Shown here: positions 1 through 6,890 of the stretch, piece after piece
How positions within the stretch are numbered: position 1 is the first letter of the stretch
Layout of the letters: each line of letters starts with the position of its first letter
Source of the DNA: Flavipsychrobacter stenotrophus
GTDB lineage: Bacteria; Bacteroidota; Bacteroidia; Chitinophagales; Chitinophagaceae
Assembly (NCBI GenBank): GCA_947372365.1
Contig: CANBTK010000009.1
Span: forward strand, 1-13,581
Direction of reading: 5' to 3'
Length of the DNA stretch: 13,581 bases
Position numbers and translations under genes: made by a program
The notes under the pieces: generated by a model
What the model saw: the letters and a program-made list of their open reading frames with translations, nothing else
Databases searched by the model: none
What the model was told of the DNA's origin: nothing

Positions 1-609
1 GGCAAAGCAAAGTACGAAACCGGGGCTGCCCATGGCACAGCAGGCATTGCGTTGGCAATAGCTTTGTATGGCATTGAATCCAAGTCAGATGAGCACCTGG
101 ATTTTGGTATAAAGTGTTTTAAGGAAATATACGACAACGGCAGGAGCGAGCAATGGCAACGCTATGTAATGAGCGTAGGGGTAAAGGTGAAGCAGCCTGC
201 GACTAATAATAATTGGTGCCATGGTGCCGCTGGTTACCTGTGGTGCGTAATTCAACTGCCTGAAGCTTACGATAGGCTGCAGAAAGAAATTGAGTGGACA
301 ATGTCGGTTTGCGCCAGCATATCGCACTTGTCTAACCCAACCTACTGCCACGGTATGGCCGGCTCGCTGGAACTATGGCGCATGGTAAACGCATCGCCAT
401 TGGGTACTGAGGTTACCCGGAATTGCTTTGAAAATACGTTGTACGAGCTGGTGAGCCTTGGCCAGGAGCATGAGGGTTTGGAGTTATTTGCAAGCGAGGA
501 CTCCAATACTTTTTCCCCCGACCTGTGGATTGGCTACCTGGGGCCAGTAAGTGCACTTGCCTTAACTAAGCAAAAATCAAGAGTGTCAATTTTAAATGCT
601 AAATGGTAA
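1..609 (+). CDS. LanC-type lanthionine cyclase, C-terminal part (5' end outside window)
   Basis: Only the last 202 residues are visible; the reading frame is open from base 1. LanC domains are alpha-toroids that bind one zinc ion and catalyse addition of cysteine thiols to dehydrated Ser/Thr, forming (methyl)lanthionine rings. Three diagnostic motifs occur in order, numbered from the window edge: GAAHGTAG (His11), NWCHGAAG (Cys73) and YCHGMAG (Cys116, His117). By comparison with NisC, Cys73, Cys116 and His117 would be the zinc ligands and His11 the conserved active-site histidine. A C-terminal LWIGYLGPVSALAL matches the usual closing helix motif. All key residues are present, so it should be active. 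It could be free-standing LanC (class I) or the C-terminal domain of a LanM/LanKC/LanL fusion; the missing 5' end decides this. It ends 4 bases before the next gene, so it is co-transcribed with the two FAD-synthetase-like genes. Confidence 0.87.
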   Translation, partial: GKAKYETGAAHGTAGIALAIALYGIESKSDEHLDFGIKCFKEIYDNGRSEQWQRYVMSVGVKVKQPATNNNWCHGAAGYLWCVIQLPEAYDRLQKEIEWTMSVCASISHLSNPTYCHGMAGSLELWRMVNASPLGTEVTRNCFENTLYELVSLGQEHEGLELFASEDSNTFSPDLWIGYLGPVSALALTKQKSRVSILNAKW

Positions 610-613
610 GGTT

Positions 614-1375
614 ATGGAAGCGAAAATATATGGTAGCCTTACAAGGCCCGCAGTACTTATAGTTGGGACTTGGGACCCATTTGTAGAAAATTATTTCCTT
701 CTGTTGGAGCACCTCAACCAATATTGCCAGAGTGCTGGATTCGATGCCCTGCCTATATTGCTGGAGCCTTCGCCCCAGCACCTGCTGCACAATGCAGTGC
801 TGCCCATATATGACAGCCCTGCTATGAGGCTTGCCCAGCTGAGAAGTAAAGTAAAGGGCGCAGTTGGCGTTTTTTCAATGGCTGAAAGCGAATTGGGCGA
901 TGGTGTTGAAGACTTCATGGAAGTGTTTTTCAAGCAGCAGGTGAAAATAGCTGAGCTTTGGCTATACGAGGGCCAAACAATGGGCCGGGGAGGCAAAAGC
1001 AACATCGCTATCCTTACCGAGACATGCGCTGAAATAGGCATAAAGGTAAAGACGATTCCAGGTGTGCTTAATTTTAAAGGTGTGGCACCGGAAGCGAAGC
1101 CGCTTTTAGGCAGTGGGCGCGTGGAGGAAGCAACAAAAATGGTAGGCCATGTGCCGCTATGGCAAAAGGGCGATGACGCCAATGAAAATATGCCTATAGG
1201 CTGGAAAAGCGGTTTGTATGAATACTGCCCGGTAAAGATGTTGCCGGATATGGGAGTGGAGTTAACGGGCCAGCCAGGCAAATTAACCATCTACCTTAAC
1301 AATAACGGAGCCACTGCTTTCGACTGGCCATGCCAGGGCCAGGATGTTATTGCAATAACAAAAATGCTGGAATAA
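614..1375 (+). CDS. Degenerate riboflavin kinase/FAD synthetase (RibF)-like protein, copy 1
   Basis: 253 residues. An in-frame ATG at 596 would overlap the LanC gene; ATG 614 is chosen because the paralogue downstream starts identically (MEAKIYG versus MECRLYG). The layout follows RibF: beta strand plus GTWDP (18-22) where RibF has GNFDGVHLGH; LEPSP (50-54) for the TFEPHP region; PIYDSPAMRLAQLRS (64-78) for the TxxxRLxLL region; AELWLYEGQTMGRG (113-126) for VGxDFxFGxxRxG; and LLGSGRVEEATKMVG (164-178), nearly the RibF helix after ISSTxxR. The C-terminal part (about 179-253) resembles a shortened flavokinase barrel. Both HxGH histidines, the DFxFG loop, the ISST serines and the PTAN motif are absent, so normal FAD synthesis is unlikely. 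Typical RibF is about 310 residues. The fold assignment is inference from these positional matches. Its place after LanC suggests a role in a RiPP pathway, perhaps binding a nucleotide, a flavin or the peptide. Confidence 0.72.
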   Translation: MEAKIYGSLTRPAVLIVGTWDPFVENYFLLLEHLNQYCQSAGFDALPILLEPSPQHLLHNAVLPIYDSPAMRLAQLRSKVKGAVGVFSMAESELGDGVEDFMEVFFKQQVKIAELWLYEGQTMGRGGKSNIAILTETCAEIGIKVKTIPGVLNFKGVAPEAKPLLGSGRVEEATKMVGHVPLWQKGDDANENMPIGWKSGLYEYCPVKMLPDMGVELTGQPGKLTIYLNNNGATAFDWPCQGQDVIAITKMLE

Positions 1376-1415
1376 AGCCCGGCATACAATCCCTCCACAT
1401 TTTTAAAATTACTTT

Positions 1416-2171
1416 ATGGAATGCCGCCTTTATGGGGAGCTTACCAAGCCTGCTGTAATGCTGGTTGGTACCTGGGACCCCCTTATCCCTAATTATTTTT
1501 CTTTGATTGAAAAGGCAAATGAGTACTGCGAAGCCTCGGGCTACGAGCTGCTGCTCATAATGCTGGACCCAATGCCAGCCGATTTCCTGAATAATAAGCA
1601 AAGCCCCATTTACGACTGCACCAGTGCCAGGGTGAAGCTTTTAAACCAGCAGTTTACTGGCGCTGTGTGTACAGTTGCAATGGGACCGGAAGATACCGCT
1701 GCTGGAGTGCATGGCTTTCTTCCCAAAATAAGTTCGCAATTCGGATTGGCTGAGCTTTGGCTGCGGCGGGGGCAGACCCTGGGGAGCGGCCCGCAAAACT
1801 CAGTAAGGGATATTAACGATTTATGCAGGGATCTAAACATCGTGTTTAAGATACTGGATACCGATGCTACGCTGGCAGGCACCGCTAATATTGTGCGGTT
1901 TAACCTGCAGAATGGGCACGTAAGCCTGGCCTCCGAGCTTGTAGGGCATTCGCCCTTATGGGAACGGCAGCTGCACGCAAATATCCCCATTGGCTGGAAG
2001 GCCGGGTACTACCAGTATTTCCCTGCGCGGTATTCTGCCGGCAATGATGTTGAAGTGGGGAAAGCGGGCGGCGTGTTAGAGGTATTTCACAATGAAGATG
2101 GCCATGCTGTTTTCAACTGGCCGGATAACAATATTGAGCTCATTACTATTTCTGAAATCATCTCAGGCTAG
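1416..2171 (+). CDS. Degenerate riboflavin kinase/FAD synthetase (RibF)-like protein, copy 2
   Basis: 251 residues, collinear with the preceding gene and clearly its paralogue: about half of the first 60 positions are identical by eye (YGELTKPAVMLVGTWDP against YGSLTRPAVLIVGTWDP), with lower similarity further on. It shows the RibF order of elements: GTWDP (18-22), LDPMP (50-54), PIYDCTSARVKLLNQ (64-78), AELWLRRGQTLGSG (112-125), then TANIVRFNLQNGHVSLASELVG (156-177), which aligns with RibF ISSTRIREAL-(x)-GDVEEAxxLLG and keeps the Arg161 position. The C-terminal IPIGWKAGYYQYFPARY aligns with the LPxxGVY strand of flavokinase. As in copy 1, both HxGH histidines (replaced by I and Y) and the PTAN motif are missing. 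The ATG at 1416 lies 40 bases after copy 1, with an A/T-rich leader and no promoter that I can see, so it is the last gene of the same operon. Two copies suggest a heterodimer or separate jobs; this is inference. Confidence 0.72.
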   Translation: MECRLYGELTKPAVMLVGTWDPLIPNYFSLIEKANEYCEASGYELLLIMLDPMPADFLNNKQSPIYDCTSARVKLLNQQFTGAVCTVAMGPEDTAAGVHGFLPKISSQFGLAELWLRRGQTLGSGPQNSVRDINDLCRDLNIVFKILDTDATLAGTANIVRFNLQNGHVSLASELVGHSPLWERQLHANIPIGWKAGYYQYFPARYSAGNDVEVGKAGGVLEVFHNEDGHAVFNWPDNNIELITISEIISG

Positions 2172-2210
2172 TTGAGGTAAGGCAGGAATGAGAAGGTTGC
2201 TTTTTTAGAT

Positions 2211-2307
2211 AAAAACTGCGCCAGGAAGCATATGCAAAAACACAGAAACAAAATTGATGGCAGTTTTGTACCCACCGTTGCATAGTTGCCCGTCCTGCGC
2301 AGTTTTT
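2211..2307 (+). repeat. Nested inverted repeat, structured RNA or read-through terminator
   Basis: Three sets of arms are nested. The outer arms are AAAAACTGCGC-c-AGGA (2211-2226) and TCCTGCGCAGTTTTT (2293-2307), 15 pairs with one bulged base. The middle arms are TATGCAA (2231-2237) and TTGCATA (2278-2284). The inner arms are ACAAAA (2248-2253) and TTTTGT (2264-2269), with a 10-base loop. In RNA this gives one long three-step hairpin of about 97 bases. The right outer arm runs into TTTTTTGTTT, so in the plus direction it could end the LanC/RibF-like transcript, starting 39 bases after the last stop codon. A small RNA or a short inverted-repeat mobile element are alternatives. No transposase is nearby. 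Confidence 0.6.
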
Positions 2308-2421
2308 TGTTTCTATCGGGCATGCAGTTACTGCCGTCATAAAATTTCCGCCCCGGGCGTGTTTTATAATTTCTCTGCAGCAATGCAGATTAAGCGGACC
2401 CTATCAAGAGGTGATTTAAGC

Positions 2422-2455
2422 AAAGGGGATGTGCAAATTTTGCATATCCCCTTTT
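2422..2455 (+). terminator. Strong hairpin terminator
   Basis: AAAGGGGATGTGCAAA (2422-2437) pairs with TTTGCATATCCCCTTT (2440-2455), a 16-pair stem with one G-U pair and a two-base TT loop as written. The right arm is followed by TGTTGCTTTG. The A/T-rich ends on both sides would let it serve either strand. It sits between converging transcription units, which fits a bidirectional terminator; it may also end a small transcript containing the 2211-2307 structure. Confidence 0.65.
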
Positions 2456-2617
2456 GTTGCTTTGTATGCTCTTGCCGCATATTTTTTAACTGCGTAATTG
2501 TGCCGGCAGGGCAATATTTTGCGTATGCGTTGCTGTGGAAAATTGGGTGCCCGTTGTAAGCGTATTTCAGGTTACTATAGTTGCCTGGCTATACTCGCCA
2601 CCTCGCTCTGTCATGAA

Positions 2618-2644
2618 GAAGTGCGGGAGCCCGAGCGGCACTTC
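2618..2644 (-). terminator. Possible terminator hairpin downstream of the adenylate cyclase gene
   Basis: GAAGTGC (2618-2624) and GCACTTC (2638-2644) are perfect 7-base inverted arms around a GC-rich 13-base loop. It lies 57 bases beyond the cyclase stop in the direction of that gene's transcription. There is no clear T-run after it on the minus strand, so its use as a terminator is uncertain. Confidence 0.35.
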
Positions 2645-2700
2645 AAGGTAGCTGAATTTGATGCCTAACTAGTGTATTGAACAGCATAGGGCTCGGCTAT

Positions 2701-4752
2701 TTATTGCGGTGTAGTATATTCCCGGTCAACAAAGTACATTTTTAGCGGCCCTTTATTCTTGGCGATGATTTTGCCCCTGTAAGTACATGCGAACTGGCCT
2801 TTAATTAGTTCGTAGGTTACGCTCGATACGTTTATTTTGCCTTTTTCGCTGTGTTGTTCCATCCTTGCGGCTGTGTTTACGGTATCGCCCCATATGTCGT
2901 AAGCAAACTTTTTTACGCCCACTATGCCCGCTACTACGCAGCCGCTGTGTATGCCTATCCGGATATCAAAAGTGCCACTACCCATTTTTGCTTTACGTTC
3001 AGCCATAAAGTCCATTATTTCAAAGGCCGCCCTCACTATGTTTACAGCATGTTCCTTATCGGGCACCGGAAGCCCGGCCACAGCCATGTAGGCATCGCCA
3101 ATGGTTTTTATTTTTTCAATATTGTACCTGGTGCTTATTTCATCGAATGTTTTAAAGCAATGGTGCAGCTCATCTACCAACTCCTGTGGCATCATCCTTT
3201 CCCCGGCTATAGTAAAGTCTATAAAATCGGTAAACAGCACCGAAACATAGTCATAGAATTTTGCGGCTGATTCTCCATCATTTTTTAATTCTTCAGCCAC
3301 TTCCGATGGTAGTATATTTAACAAAAGGTCGTCGGCTTTCTTTTTTTCAGCTTTTAGTTCCAGGTGTTGTTTTTCCAGTTCCAGTTTTTGGGTTATTACC
3401 TGATGTGTACGTATCATTACTTCCCTTTCCAGTTCTTCTTGCCGGCCTTCAAGCAGCCTCTTTTTTTCCTGTTCCTGCTCCAGTGCATAGTCCGATAGAA
3501 CCTTTACTTTCTGTAATTGGGAGGAAAGGTTTTTGTTGATGCCCGCGAAGCTCCAGGCCAGGAAAACTGACATAGAGCCAGGCAGGCTCATGATTGCGGC
3601 AAAGCCGAACAGCTCCAGTATTTGCGCCGTGGCGGAACTGTCATCAAAGTCTTTGTTGTAGATAATCAGTATGATTATTGTAATGAAAAAGAACGAAAAG
3701 AAAAGGACGCCAAACCCAATTGTACGGGCTCCTTTTACCCTGTTATAAATCGCTTTTATGGTAAGCGTAACTGACTCTATCGTCACAATTGCAATAACCA
3801 CGGTAAATAATACTATGCCTCCAAATGTGTTCACTATTACCATAACAGACGGCAGGTAGGAAAGTGCGGCAATTATTTTGAACCGCTGCTTTTTTTTGCT
3901 GAACAACTCATTGATAAAGCCGCTTAGCGACAGGCATGCCGATGACACCGCGAAGGATATGATAAGGTAATTGTTAAGGATGATGTACGGGTTGGTGTTG
4001 TATTGGTTAAGCAATACAAGCAGGAATATCAGTGCAAGCGAAAAGCAGAAAATGCTGAAGAATAGGTTTGATTTTGCTGTTTTGTAATAGAGGTACAGCA
4101 ACAGGTGTAAAATGGATAAGGCAACGAAAACACCAAACATAAGTGTAAGCACAAAGGTAATGACCACTGCACGCAGGTGAAGTTTGCGAAAGCTCATTTC
4201 CGCGTCCTCAATTATTAGTGTGAAACCTGCAGTGTTGCGGTGGTAAATCTTCCTTATCCGGCGGGCATCGTAGTTGGCATACCTTACTGCCAGCAGGTGC
4301 GGTCCCCTATCTTGAAGCACTACAATAAACGGCGTTGATTTTGGGTTGCAGTTTTTAGAGCCTCCGTTAGGGGCAATGAGTCCAAACGAGGCTATTTTTT
4401 TTCCGTCAAGGAAAATTTCCGATGCGCCGGGATGCGATATTTTAAAGGCCATCGGGTGCATCACCATGTTCGTATCTACAGAGAAGTGAAGCCGGAACCA
4501 GCCAATGCTGTTAAAGCTGTCGGATGGCCGTTTGGGTTTATTACTGATGTTTAATTCCGTGTGGGTGACAGGCCATGCGGAATCAAAATAGTACGGCGAT
4601 GCAAACGCGGTAGAGTCCCCTTCATGAAAGAGCCAATTGTCCTTAACCGGCTTGCTCAGGCTGTCGGGGTTTATGTAAGTGGTAGGGTGTTTTTTCTGTG
4701 GGTATGCCAATAGGGGGAGTGCCAGCAGGAAGATTATTGGTAAGGTTCTCAT
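2701..4752 (-). CDS. Membrane-bound class III adenylate cyclase with periplasmic sensor domain
   Basis: 683 residues. Order of parts: signal peptide (about 1-18, RTLPIIFLLALPLLAYPQ); a beta-rich extracytoplasmic domain (about 38-185) with NWLFHEGDSTAF and GASEIFLDGKKIASFG, which resembles the galactose-binding-like sensor modules found before 7TM regions; about six or seven membrane segments (193-403); a charged coiled coil (about 410-475); and a cyclase catalytic domain (about 476-678). Metal-binding aspartates are Asp509 (LFTDF) and Asp553 (IGDAYM). Lys549 and Asp619 (YDIWG) are the pair that selects adenine, and Asn626/Arg630 (NTAAR) the transition-state residues. All are present, so it should make cAMP from ATP as a homodimer, with the product released in the cytoplasm. 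Nothing nearby is clearly cAMP-dependent, and it stands alone on its strand. The start is fixed by the signal peptide; I found no good promoter match upstream. Confidence 0.9.
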   Translation of the reverse strand: MRTLPIIFLLALPLLAYPQKKHPTTYINPDSLSKPVKDNWLFHEGDSTAFASPYYFDSAWPVTHTELNISNKPKRPSDSFNSIGWFRLHFSVDTNMVMHPMAFKISHPGASEIFLDGKKIASFGLIAPNGGSKNCNPKSTPFIVVLQDRGPHLLAVRYANYDARRIRKIYHRNTAGFTLIIEDAEMSFRKLHLRAVVITFVLTLMFGVFVALSILHLLLYLYYKTAKSNLFFSIFCFSLALIFLLVLLNQYNTNPYIILNNYLIISFAVSSACLSLSGFINELFSKKKQRFKIIAALSYLPSVMVIVNTFGGIVLFTVVIAIVTIESVTLTIKAIYNRVKGARTIGFGVLFFSFFFITIIILIIYNKDFDDSSATAQILELFGFAAIMSLPGSMSVFLAWSFAGINKNLSSQLQKVKVLSDYALEQEQEKKRLLEGRQEELEREVMIRTHQVITQKLELEKQHLELKAEKKKADDLLLNILPSEVAEELKNDGESAAKFYDYVSVLFTDFIDFTIAGERMMPQELVDELHHCFKTFDEISTRYNIEKIKTIGDAYMAVAGLPVPDKEHAVNIVRAAFEIMDFMAERKAKMGSGTFDIRIGIHSGCVVAGIVGVKKFAYDIWGDTVNTAARMEQHSEKGKINVSSVTYELIKGQFACTYRGKIIAKNKGPLKMYFVDREYTTPQ

Positions 4753-5040
4753 TACACGAAACTAGCCGGGCAGCTTGCAGTGTATATGTATCAACGTAGA
4801 GTGTGTGCCCACTCCAATTACTTTGATTTTGTTAAAGTGTATTGGCATTCACTAAAGAATGCAGGGGTTATAATACAATGTATGTGGGCTTGTGCTGCCA
4901 CGCAGCCTTTGCTGGTAACACTTTTTTCTGGTTGGCCGGTAGCCTATGCATATAGGCCGCATTGTAATGTAGGTATTTTAACAGGGATGCACAGTGCCCG
5001 GTTGGTAATCGCCGGGACTATGTTATAAACGCTACACTAT

Positions 5041-6270
5041 ATGAATATTGGTATTTACGTGCCGGGCCTTGGCGAGAACTATAAGGAAGAGTCTGTCTTA
5101 AAATACGCCACCCGGTTTATGTATGAAATAGACTGGAACCACCGGGATGCAGGCAATGTCTATATTTTGAAGCATGAGACAATGTTCCTGGGTTTTAATT
5201 CAAACAATAAGGAGCTCAATAAGCTCAGGACAATTAAGGTTTCAATTATTCAGCGGGGCGCCGGGAAAGAAGATACTGTGATCTACCGTTTTTACGACCT
5301 GCCGTACGAAAGCCTGCTTACCGATAAATATATCAACAGCAACATTTTCAGGAAGTCGTCGCTGCTGTTGCTTACCATTCTCAGGAAATTCCCGAAGATT
5401 TTTTTTAGCCTTTTTTCAAAAGTTGAAGCCAGTTACCTGTCGCTTAAAAAGAGGCTGCAGTCGTTTTATGCCGTTTTGTTGCTTATGGCATTAGCTATAG
5501 GTGGGGTTTTGTTAATCCCATCATTTGTTACGGTTACCAGCCAGATGGAAGCCTTGCCACCATGGGTAAATGGATTGTTTCAGAAGGCAATCAGCAACAC
5601 TTTCTGGGACGAAATATCGCATTGCATTATTGCGGGTTCACTTATTTTGTTCAGTGCGGCACCGCGGCTCAATAACTTTATACTCGCCCTTACTGCCAAG
5701 CTGGTGTGCATACACTATTATTTGCAGGTAGGGGAGCGCAAGCAATCTATTTTGGGGCACCTTGACCATTTGCTGGAGTATATCTGTGAGAATGAGGGTG
5801 AAGGGGCTACAGTGCAGCTGCATGCGTGCGATTTTGGGGCACTTATTTGCTACGACCTGCTCTTCCCGGCAGGCACAGTGCCTACCGAGCGCGTGCGGCA
5901 ACGGGTTACAGGCTTGTATACTGTAAGCTTCCCTTTCGAGTTCATTTTGTCTTACTACCCTTTGTATTTCAGTAACCGGGACGGGTGTATGAGCAATTAC
6001 CTGCAGAAATGGTACAATATTTATTCGTTGCCCGATTTTTTCAGTACCAATCTGGATGCAGAGCTTTTCAGGAAGTCAATTAATGCTGAAACCAGCACAT
6101 TTGGGCCCATTAACCTGAACTATGACATAGTAGAACGCGAGAGTAATATTTTCGATTTCCTGGCATTTTTCAGCCTGAAGTCGTACAAGTACTACTGGGA
6201 CGATACAACCGATGGTGCCAGCTGCCTGAGGCTGGTAGTGAGGTCGATGATAGCTGATAAATTGCTGTGA
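5041..6270 (+). CDS. Membrane alpha/beta-hydrolase-fold protein with altered nucleophile elbow
   Basis: 409 residues. It opens with a beta strand and IYVPGLGENY (5-14), like the first strand and oxyanion loop of lipases. Two hydrophobic segments (about 143-165 and 193-228) suggest membrane insertion in the middle of the chain. VQLHACDFGALICYDLL (258-274) looks like the nucleophile-elbow strand and helix, but where hydrolases have GxSxG it reads HACDFG, placing Asp264 (or Cys263) at the nucleophile. KWYNIYSLPDFFST (323-336) matches the W-x-N-x-Y-x-x-x-D acid region of DUF676-like lipases, and a late YKYYWDD (382-388) matches the usual H-x-x-YW site without the histidine. So it may use a different nucleophile, or be a catalytically dead relative that binds a lipid. 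It is the first of three genes in a row on the plus strand, 28 bases before the M15 peptidase. The fold call is inference; no family name is claimed. Confidence 0.55.
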   Translation: MNIGIYVPGLGENYKEESVLKYATRFMYEIDWNHRDAGNVYILKHETMFLGFNSNNKELNKLRTIKVSIIQRGAGKEDTVIYRFYDLPYESLLTDKYINSNIFRKSSLLLLTILRKFPKIFFSLFSKVEASYLSLKKRLQSFYAVLLLMALAIGGVLLIPSFVTVTSQMEALPPWVNGLFQKAISNTFWDEISHCIIAGSLILFSAAPRLNNFILALTAKLVCIHYYLQVGERKQSILGHLDHLLEYICENEGEGATVQLHACDFGALICYDLLFPAGTVPTERVRQRVTGLYTVSFPFEFILSYYPLYFSNRDGCMSNYLQKWYNIYSLPDFFSTNLDAELFRKSINAETSTFGPINLNYDIVERESNIFDFLAFFSLKSYKYYWDDTTDGASCLRLVVRSMIADKLL

Positions 6271-6298
6271 TTAAGTATTTAAAATACCTGCAAATAGA

Positions 6299-6817
6299 AT
6301 GCAAATTCAATTTGTTACTTTATCTGGTAACTTATTCGCTATGGTAGATTTTTTTGAAATTATGGTGTGCCCGGCTGAGTTTTCGGGCCATCCCCAGCAA
6401 ATTTTACTGGACAGGTACGGCGACCCTCTTTCACAAGGGTGGGGCGCAAAGTGGCTGGTGAACTGGAAGGTAAAAGGGTGCTTCAGTTGGTTTCCAGCCG
6501 ACGCCATTTGTATTCATAAAGATTTTCAGCCCAGGTTGTACAATGCATTCGTGCAACTGGAAGGGGAGGGGTTGCATAACGAGATAATTTCTTTCGACGA
6601 AGGGTATGGTATCCGCTTTATCAGCGGCAGCTCTTCAGTGCTTTCAGTGCACAGTTGGGGTGCCGCCATTGACCTGAATGCTGACGATAACCCCTTGGGT
6701 AGTGTGGGCAACTGGAGCCTTGATTTTATAAGTGTTATGCGGCAGAACGGTGTGTTTGCTGGCCAGGAATGGACCGGGCGTAAAGACCCCATGCACTTTG
6801 CAATGGTCAATGGCTAA
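6299..6817 (+). CDS. M15-family metallopeptidase (L,D- or D,D-peptidase of peptidoglycan)
   Basis: 172 residues. SVHSWGAAIDLN (116-127) is the M15 motif SxHxxGxAxD, giving zinc ligands His118 and Asp125. EWTGRKDPMHF (157-167) supplies the third ligand His166 and the catalytic Asp163, as in phage endolysins of the Ply500/VanY group. All four are intact, so it should cleave peptide crosslinks or stems of peptidoglycan. The usual Glu after MHF is Ala here. The protein is close to the size of a lone catalytic domain, with no wall-binding domain and no signal peptide, which is odd for an enzyme acting on the periplasmic wall: delivery by another system, lysis, or a cytoplasmic role would be needed. 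ATG 6341 (MVDFFEIMV) is an alternative start that would shorten it by 14 residues. It lies between the hydrolase-like gene and an unrecognised gene. Confidence 0.85.
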   Translation: MQIQFVTLSGNLFAMVDFFEIMVCPAEFSGHPQQILLDRYGDPLSQGWGAKWLVNWKVKGCFSWFPADAICIHKDFQPRLYNAFVQLEGEGLHNEIISFDEGYGIRFISGSSSVLSVHSWGAAIDLNADDNPLGSVGNWSLDFISVMRQNGVFAGQEWTGRKDPMHFAMVNG

Positions 6818-6890
6818 GCTTATGCCCATACAGCATTGCAGCCGTTGCATAGAAGTAAATAATTGTAGTTAACCTATACAAACCAATAAC

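Larger units (their letters stand above)
2172..2700. other. Non-coding stretch between converging genes
   Basis: This 529-base interval lies between the stop of the second RibF-like gene (plus) and the stop of the adenylate cyclase gene (minus). It holds three inverted repeats listed separately (2211-2307, 2422-2455, 2618-2644). An open frame at 2254-2559 runs through two of them, is rich in Cys, Phe and His, and resembles no protein, so it is not called. I see no tRNA or insertion sequence here. Confidence 0.6.

Noticed and set aside
691..1290. 199-codon open frame on the minus strand
   Set aside because: It lies wholly antisense to the first RibF-like gene, whose frame is confirmed by its paralogue; Ser/Pro-rich composition is typical of a shadow frame.
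2254..2559. 101-codon open frame on the plus strand
   Set aside because: It runs through the nested inverted repeat and the hairpin terminator, is rich in Cys, Phe and His, and has no protein-like pattern.
4780..5028. 82-codon open frame between the cyclase and hydrolase-like genes
   Set aside because: The composition is unlike a protein, and it sits where the promoters of the two divergent genes should be.
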